This document shows, in pieces, positions 6,679-10,292 of a stretch of DNA of 10,292 nt. The notes beneath the pieces are model-generated. The model was not told the origin of the DNA, did not search any database, and saw only the letters and a list, made by a program, of their open reading frames with translations. The stretch covers positions 1 to 10,292 of the forward strand of contig JBLNAE010000184.1 of the NCBI GenBank assembly GCA_050259195.1, in the 5' to 3' direction. Within the stretch, counting starts at the first letter, position 1, and each line of letters begins with the position of its first letter. The translations under genes and the position numbers were made by a program. The DNA comes from PSLL01 sp050259195 (lineage in GTDB: Bacteria > Desulfobacterota_D > UBA1144 > Nemesobacterales > CSP1-2).

Positions 6679-7767
6679 TTATAAACCATTTGAAGGCTTA
6701 ATGATACACTTATCCTCTAAAGAGGTGTCCGAGGAGGTGTCCAGGTCTAGTGATTTTACGAGATTTCCAAGTTTAGTTATAGCTGCCTTCTTTAGGTCTT
6801 CTTTGGTATGGCTGTAATGCATTAACATTCCTACATCCTTGTGTCCTGTTAGCTCCATAACTGTTCTCGGATCTTCCTTGCAACGTGTCATTAAGTTGCT
6901 TGTAAAGGTATGTCTCAAACTGTGGAATGTACACTGAACACCCGCTTTCCTAATTGCCGATCTAAACTCCCGGTAAAACAATGTGACTGGCGATTCTTTA
7001 AAAGATAGAAATATATATTTGCCTTCACCCTTATTGCTCTTAAGCTTATCGAGTACTTCCTTTAGCGTATCATCCATAGGGATCGCTCTTGACTCATTGT
7101 TTTTAGTTTCTTTTACAAGGATATGACCGCTTCTGAAGTCAATATCTTCCCATTTGAGGTTTAGTATTTCTCCCTTACGCATACCTGTTGCATAGGCGCA
7201 CAACAAAACAGGCCTGAACTCAGGCGAGGCCCCGTGATATATCCTTTCAAACTCATTATCTGAAAGAGTCCGGTACGGAACTTTAGGGATCTCCATTAGC
7301 TTTACTCCTTTGACCGGATTAGAGGTTGTCATATTCCACTGAATGCCGAGGTTAAACATGCACTTGATAACCGTAAGTTCTTTGTTTATAGTCCAGGGTT
7401 TTCTTCCCTGAGTCTTGCGGTCTCTCTTATATTTCTCAATATCCCAGGATTTAATTTGTGATAGGAGTTTCCCACCAAAGAACTTTAAGAACACCTTAGC
7501 AGCTACCTCATCTCGCTGGCAACATCTATGATTAGTCCTTGCCCACTCGAGATAGCGGCCGGTAAGCCTTTCAAATAACACGGGCTTCTTAGTTGTCTCC
7601 AAGTTAAATTTTCCCTGAACTATCTCCCCTATACGTATACGCGCCTTAAGCGCTTTCTCGGCTTGCGTTCTCGTGATTTTATTTGCCGGGCCTACTACCT
7701 CACGCTTTCTCCTGCCATTGTAATAATAGTCTATATACCACCTGTTACCTTTTAGATATACACCCAT
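6679..7767 (-). CDS. int: tyrosine recombinase / integrase
   Basis: This site-specific recombinase would insert and excise the surrounding element. An N-terminal arm-binding-like region (1-60, YLKGNRWYIDYYYNGRR) is followed by a core-binding domain (about 63-155) and the catalytic domain (about 165-335). All catalytic residues are present: R197 in ATGMRKGE, K222 in KETKNNESR, H282 and R285 in HSLRH, H309 in TGHKD, and nucleophile Y318 in HYSHT. The ATG at 7767 has GAGGGGG upstream at suitable spacing. It follows the RHH gene by 32 bases in the same direction and is probably cotranscribed. The Ser/Asp-rich C-terminal tail after residue 340 is outside the core fold. Two AGGTGTCC copies (6723-6730, 6735-6742) lie in this tail. 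Confidence 0.95.
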   Translation of the reverse strand: MGVYLKGNRWYIDYYYNGRRKREVVGPANKITRTQAEKALKARIRIGEIVQGKFNLETTKKPVLFERLTGRYLEWARTNHRCCQRDEVAAKVFLKFFGGKLLSQIKSWDIEKYKRDRKTQGRKPWTINKELTVIKCMFNLGIQWNMTTSNPVKGVKLMEIPKVPYRTLSDNEFERIYHGASPEFRPVLLCAYATGMRKGEILNLKWEDIDFRSGHILVKETKNNESRAIPMDDTLKEVLDKLKSNKGEGKYIFLSFKESPVTLFYREFRSAIRKAGVQCTFHSLRHTFTSNLMTRCKEDPRTVMELTGHKDVGMLMHYSHTKEDLKKAAITKLGNLVKSLDLDTSSDTSLEDKCIIKPSNGL

Positions 7768-7799
7768 GATTATTTACCCCCTCTTCTTTTTTAAGTTTG

Positions 7800-8000
7800 T
7801 TATTTAGCCTCTTTTTTGAAGTAGCCTTCCTTCTTGAGCTTGTCTACTATCAGGGATCTAATGAAGGGAGAATGTTTAAGCCTATTGTGAAAGCAGTATT
7901 CTCTTAGGGCCTCAAATTCTTCTTCCTTGAGATAAAACATTATAGGTTTATATCCGTAATCTTCCATTCTCTTTTTCGGCTTTGATGTTTTCTCTGCCAT
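7800..8000 (-). CDS. small ribbon-helix-helix-type DNA-binding protein
   Basis: This 66-residue protein has a Lys-rich N-terminus and a pattern that fits a ribbon-helix-helix fold: strand YKPIMFYL (17-24), helix A (about 25-38, EEEFEALREYCFHN), turn, and helix B beginning SPFIRSLIVDKLKKE (44-58). Such dimers bind short repeated operators as repressors or directionality factors. It is the first gene of the leftward integrase unit and sits right beside the three operator-like repeats at 8055-8105, so it is a good candidate for the protein that binds them. This is inference. The start at the ATG at 8000 has GGGAGA upstream at about nine bases. An excisionase-type role is the main alternative. 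Confidence 0.75.
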   Translation of the reverse strand: MAEKTSKPKKRMEDYGYKPIMFYLKEEEFEALREYCFHNRLKHSPFIRSLIVDKLKKEGYFKKEAK

Positions 8001-8035
8001 TTTATCATTCTCCCTTAAGGTAGGATCTTATAAAG

Positions 8036-8063
8036 AGTATAAACCCTTTTTTACATTGTTCAA
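8036..8063 (-). promoter_or_regulatory. leftward promoter for the RHH-integrase unit
   Basis: Read on the minus strand, TTGAAC (8063-8058) is followed after 16 bases by TATACT (8041-8036), a good sigma-70-type pair. The expected transcript start leaves a leader of roughly 28 bases before the ATG at 8000. The -35 box is embedded in repeat copy 1 (8055-8065), so a protein bound there would block it. Confidence 0.65.
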
Positions 8064-8105
8064 TAAGTAAATTTCTCTCTATTGAAAAATACCTATTGTT
8101 CAATA
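8055..8105. promoter_or_regulatory. three operator-like repeats between divergent promoters
   Basis: ATTGTTCAATA occurs exactly at 8055-8065 and 8095-8105, 40 bases apart, which is about four helical turns. A third copy in inverse orientation with one mismatch (ATTGAAAAATA) lies at 8081-8091. Each unit has a near-palindromic core, TTGTTCAA. The two exact copies overlap the -35 boxes of the leftward and rightward promoters respectively. This is the arrangement expected of a shared operator region controlling both arms. Confidence 0.7.
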
Positions 8106-8124
8106 TTGTTATATGTGTTATATT
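8096..8124 (+). promoter_or_regulatory. rightward promoter for the SWIM-gene unit
   Basis: TTGTTC (8096-8101) and TATATT (8119-8124) are separated by 17 bases. The -35 box lies inside repeat copy 3 (8095-8105). The expected start near 8131 gives a leader of about 28 bases before the ATG at 8159, with AAGGAGG at 8144-8150. Confidence 0.6.
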
Positions 8125-8158
8125 TTTATCAAGAACATAATATAAGGAGGTTAAATCA

Positions 8159-8694
8159 ATGTTAAATAATAAATCAGTTACAAATGAAAAGCCCCGGGAC
8201 CTAGCAGCAACTAAGACCCAGGGCAGTTTCAAGGATAAGAACAGTCATAGTAATTCTACACCCATGCTTAAGGATAGTAAATCTAGGTATGAGAAGGGCA
8301 TGGGGTTGGCCGTGTGTCCATTGGCTCTAATGGGTTCTTTAAGGTTTCCGGGTTTGAAGTAGATACGGAGAAAATGCAATGTGAGTGCCCGGACTATAAG
8401 ACCCGGAAAGAAGCCTGTAAACACCTGCTCGCTGCTATGCTATTTGTAAGGAATAGGAGAAAGCAGACTATTGAGGACCTGGATGGGTATAACGGTAATG
8501 GCAACGGTTCTACCCATAAGGACGTAGAAAGTGCTAAGGATGTCTCCAAGCCCTTTGACCGTCAATCTACCATCACCCGGCTTGCGGTCCTTAACACGGC
8601 CACGGAGATTCTTAAGACCCATAGCAAGCCCATAGAGTTTAGTGATATTGTTTCTCTTGTAGCTCAGTTAGAGAAATGGGCGCTTGGGAATTAG
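8159..8694 (+). pseudogene. SWIM zinc-finger protein, reading frame interrupted by a -1 shift
   Basis: Translation starts at the ATG at 8159 behind a strong AAGGAGG. This frame is open for 67 codons but loses protein-like sequence near codon 49. The frame that continues to the stop at 8692-8694 carries the SWIM zinc finger CxC-x9-CxH (CECPDYKTRKEACKH, 8382-8426) followed by the usual helix HLLAAMLF. A -1 shift at GGGG (8302-8305) joins them into a 178-residue protein reading RYEKGMG-VGRVSIGSNGFFKV, with Cys/His ligands at about 75, 77, 87 and 89. The C-terminal segment RQSTITRLAVLNTATEILKT to the end is helical and separated by a Gly/Asn/Ser linker. SWIM fingers bind nucleic acid or protein. 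One missing G in a homopolymer explains the break best (mutation or sequencing error). Programmed slippage on GGGG is the alternative. Confidence 0.75.
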
Positions 8695-8696
8695 AT

Positions 8697-8790
8697 TTTC
8701 GTTACGTAACGAAATTGTCTAATCGGTTAGACAATCAAGCTGACACCGGTGTCGGCTTGAAAGCTTATAGGGTGGGCTTAGGCTCACCCT
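8697..8790. repeat. four tandem palindromes filling the gap between two genes
   Basis: In order: a perfect loopless palindrome TTTCGTTACGTAACGAAA (8697-8714); ATTGTCTAA and TTAGACAAT around loop TCGG (8714-8735); a 26-base near-palindrome (8735-8760) centred on GACACCGGTGTC, with one mismatched pair; and AGGGTGGGC with GCTCACCCT around loop TTAG (8769-8790), with one G-T pair. The first three abut or share a base. The four stems differ in sequence, so this is not a simple repeat array. None has a T-run, so none is a classical terminator. Confidence 0.85.
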
Positions 8791-8814
8791 TCTAATAGCA
8801 AGGAGGTAATCTCA

Positions 8815-9183
8815 ATGCCTAGAAAAGTTATATCTCTTGCCGGAGTAAGAAGACGTAAGAAAAAAGAGGAGGCCCGCAAAAAAATCTCTTGGTTCTTCCC
8901 CAAAGGAAGGGTTGCCGCAAAGCGGTTGCCTCCTCCATTCAACTCGCCTGTATTCCCCGGCTTTGCTAAGTTAGATTCCACTGAAATGCTGAGTATTATT
9001 CGCGTCTCAATAAGAAAGTGTCTGCGCAGAACATCGCAGGACCCGTGGGAACCCTTCATCACCAATCCGCCCAAGCCTAAGCGCTTATCTCATGAGGAAA
9101 GACTGCAAAAGGCATGGGAAGAGTATAGGGAAATGCTGCTTTTCTTAATGCAGCTTGGATGGGATGGAAAGTTTAAGAAATAA
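8815..9183 (+). CDS. 122-residue basic protein, unrecognised
   Basis: I do not recognise a family. The ATG at 8815 is preceded by AAGGAGGT, which fixes the start. Residues 1-45 are highly basic (VRRRKKKEEARKK), the middle is Pro-rich (PPPFNSPVFPGF and NPPKPKRL), and residues 92-120 form a predicted helix (HEERLQKAWEEYREMLLFLMQLG). There is no signal peptide. The charge suggests nucleic-acid binding. It is the second gene of the rightward unit, separated from the SWIM gene by the palindrome cluster and followed after 26 bases by the next small gene. Confidence 0.75.
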   Translation: MPRKVISLAGVRRRKKKEEARKKISWFFPKGRVAAKRLPPPFNSPVFPGFAKLDSTEMLSIIRVSIRKCLRRTSQDPWEPFITNPPKPKRLSHEERLQKAWEEYREMLLFLMQLGWDGKFKK

Positions 9184-9209
9184 AAAATCAAACATAGGAG
9201 GTTTTAATC

Positions 9210-9446
9210 ATGAATTCGGAATTAAAAGAACAAACTAACGTAGGAGTTTACAGGTTAGCATTCATTGAAGTAAAGAGTTTAGCCACTCTTGCATTAAAGC
9301 ATCTTGAGACCTGTAAAGATGATGATATACCAAAGGATCAGGAGTTTAGGGAAATTCTCTGGACTCTGCTAAACAAGATGGTACAGGCTGGACAGGAGAT
9401 AGATGAATGGCTCTCAAACATGGAAATTGCTAGAAAGCAAGGTTAA
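9210..9446 (+). CDS. 78-residue acidic helical protein, unrecognised
   Basis: No family is recognised. The start is well supported by TAGGAGGT upstream of the ATG. The protein is acidic and appears largely helical (residues 14-36 and 43-76), with no membrane segment and two Trp. It ends the rightward unit, 12 bases before a strong terminator. The contrast with its basic neighbour (8815-9183) invites the guess that the two interact, but nothing in the sequence shows this. Confidence 0.75.
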   Translation: MNSELKEQTNVGVYRLAFIEVKSLATLALKHLETCKDDDIPKDQEFREILWTLLNKMVQAGQEIDEWLSNMEIARKQG

Positions 9447-9458
9447 AACAGACTGATG

Positions 9459-9493
9459 TAGGGCCTTGGGCAGCTCCCCGGGTCCTATTTTTT
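9459..9493 (+). terminator. Rho-independent terminator of the SWIM-gene unit
   Basis: The stem TAGGGCC (9459-9465) with GGTCCTA (9481-9487), containing one G-T pair, continues inward as GGG/CCC around CAGCT and is followed by six T. It marks the end of the rightward transcript and is the best visible right limit of the mobile module. Confidence 0.85.
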
Positions 9494-9839
9494 AGATACA
9501 TACTGCTAACTCTAAAGATAGACTATCGGTTTGTATTAACTTCCACAGGGCATAACTCAGTTTTGGGAGAGCTTCGATTATGAGGTCTATCCATATAAAC
9601 CTTTGATGCGTTCTTATTGTGATATGCCATAGGGGATGTATCTATTCGATTGACCCTTCGCAGATCTTAGTTCGGAGCCGGTCGAAGACAGCCCGTGCGA
9701 CCTAGATCCAGCGCTCCTCGCCCAGCTTACGGCGCAAAAGTACGATGGGTGCCATTGTGCACTGCACCGAGCCCCAGAACTGCGACAGCGACGGCGATGT
9801 GTCAGATATTTATGATTCAGTACAGAGTTGATGTATTTC
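9494..9839. other. gene-free stretch with a GC-richer island
   Basis: No gene with a start and ribosome binding site is supported. Bases about 9660-9800 are visibly richer in G and C than both flanks. In one plus-strand frame this part ends in CTEPQNCDSDGDVSDIYD and then a stop, which resembles a calcium-binding Asp/Gly repeat. Upstream of about 9745 that frame is less protein-like, and another frame is open (PCDLDPALLAQLTAQKYDG). A frameshifted, decayed end of an exported calcium-binding protein is possible but unproven. Confidence 0.3.
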
Positions 9840-10127
9840 CTATTTTTGGTCTGTATTTGGTGGGGTGGCTCGCTTTAGATCTTTTACAGTGATATGTGAT
9901 GGAGTTTTTACATTATTATATAGTGCTTGCTCAGAACCCCATCGTAAATCTGAGCATGTCTGTATGCTATTATTATCATTATTAAACATGAGGCATCCTG
10001 AATAGGCTTCATTTATTCCCGCCTCATTTTTTTGAACTGCCATTTCTCCTGATATTCCCGAACCGGATAAAACTAAGACGAATCCCAAAATTAAAATCTT
10101 TTCTACAGCCCTAAACCGTGTTTTCAT
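9840..10127 (-). CDS. 95-residue exported protein, hypothetical
   Basis: The start at 10127 is supported by AAGAGGAATAAATC upstream of the ATG on the minus strand. Residues 1-10 are basic and 11-20 (ILILGFVLVL) form a hydrophobic core. A small-residue region (SGSGISG) follows, so a signal peptide with cleavage near residue 27 is likely. There is no lipobox Cys. The mature part is about 68 residues, polar and Asn-rich, with two Cys (45 and 58) that could form a disulfide in the periplasm. No family is recognised. A possible upstream gene fragment on the same strand ends 48 bases before it. Confidence 0.7.
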   Translation of the reverse strand: MKTRFRAVEKILILGFVLVLSGSGISGEMAVQKNEAGINEAYSGCLMFNNDNNSIQTCSDLRWGSEQALYNNVKTPSHITVKDLKRATPPNTDQK

Positions 10128-10175
10128 GATTTATTCCTCTTAATGCATTATTTGGAGCTTTTATCTATCTAGATG

Positions 10176-10292
10176 TTAAACCATGTACGAGGGATGCAAA
10201 TTATTTTCTCCATTCATAAAGAAATATTCCGAGAGTTTATCTGTAGGAGGTAAGGGGTCTTCCTCCCATGATCCAAAATTAGATGAATGGGA
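10176..10292 (-). CDS. possible C-terminal end of a gene entering from the right edge
   Basis: On the minus strand a frame is open from the right edge for 38 codons, with protein-like composition (GSWEEDPLPPTDKLSEYF, ending HPSYMV), and stops at a TAA (10178-10176). If real, its gene lies mostly outside the window and would be upstream of the exported-protein gene on the same strand. The plus strand is also open here from an ATG at 10182 but without a ribosome binding site. The call is therefore weak. Confidence 0.35.
   Translation of the reverse strand, partial: SHSSNFGSWEEDPLPPTDKLSEYFFMNGENNLHPSYMV

Larger units (their letters stand above)
6600..9493. mobile_element. putative compact integrative element (integrase, RHH protein, SWIM protein, two small proteins)
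   Basis: Two divergent transcription units share one control region and each ends in a terminator. The left unit carries a tyrosine integrase and a small ribbon-helix-helix protein, and the right unit carries a SWIM-finger gene and two unrecognised small genes. The layout is that of a lysogeny-type switch on an integrated element, but no replication, packaging, structural or transfer gene is visible. The limits given are only the two terminators. I found no tRNA gene and no convincing direct repeat at the two ends, so the attachment sites are not placed. It could be a satellite-like element, a decayed prophage end, or a cassette. Confidence 0.55.

Noticed and set aside
8005..8232. Minus-strand 75-codon open frame
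   Set aside because: It spans the divergent promoters and the start of the SWIM gene, has no ribosome binding site, and the region is better explained as regulatory.
8784..9074. Minus-strand 96-codon open frame
   Set aside because: It lies opposite the 122-residue gene, which has an ideal ribosome binding site and fits the unit; no start signal is seen here.
6677..9610. Similarity of TATAAACC-TTTGA stretches near 6680 and 9594 as attL/attR
   Set aside because: The match is short and needs a gap, and the left copy overlaps the integrase stop; too weak to call attachment sites.

Overview
The window reads as the chromosome of a Gram-negative-type bacterium with strong AGGAGG ribosome binding sites and moderate to low GC. 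The archaeal-type (short, class III-like) PRPP synthase, the long-form ribosome hibernation factor and the degenerate intergenic hairpin repeats would fit a Nitrospirota- or Desulfobacterota-like anaerobe, but nothing here fixes the taxonomy.

Left flank (1-1453). An IS1595/ISXO2-type transposase enters from the left edge on the minus strand. It is followed by an intergenic stretch with two back-to-back hairpins, a 66-residue coiled-coil protein on the minus strand, and a gene-free stretch with a perfect 12-bp inverted repeat.

Metabolic core (1454-6432). On the plus strand are a small hypothetical protein, a COG1926-like phosphoribosyltransferase and long HPF. On the minus strand are a YbaK-family tRNA-editing deacylase followed by PRPP synthase, and upstream of them nicotinate phosphoribosyltransferase with its own terminator. 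Three of these proteins make or consume PRPP, and HPF silences ribosomes. The neighbourhood therefore looks like nucleotide/NAD salvage combined with starvation and translation-quality functions.

Mobile module (about 6600-9493). A tyrosine integrase and a ribbon-helix-helix protein are transcribed leftward. A SWIM zinc-finger protein (interrupted by a frameshift) and two unrecognised small proteins are transcribed rightward. A compact divergent control region separates the two arms: three copies of ATTGTTCAATA (one inverted, one mismatch), two of which carry the -35 boxes of the two promoters. Each arm ends in a convincing terminator. No replication, capsid or conjugation gene is visible. Between the SWIM gene and the next gene, four different palindromes lie nearly end to end over 94 bases. 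This module is the best candidate for something undescribed.

Right flank (9494-10292). A gene-free stretch contains a GC-richer island that may be a decayed coding remnant. A small exported protein on the minus strand follows, and then a possible C-terminal gene fragment that runs off the right edge.
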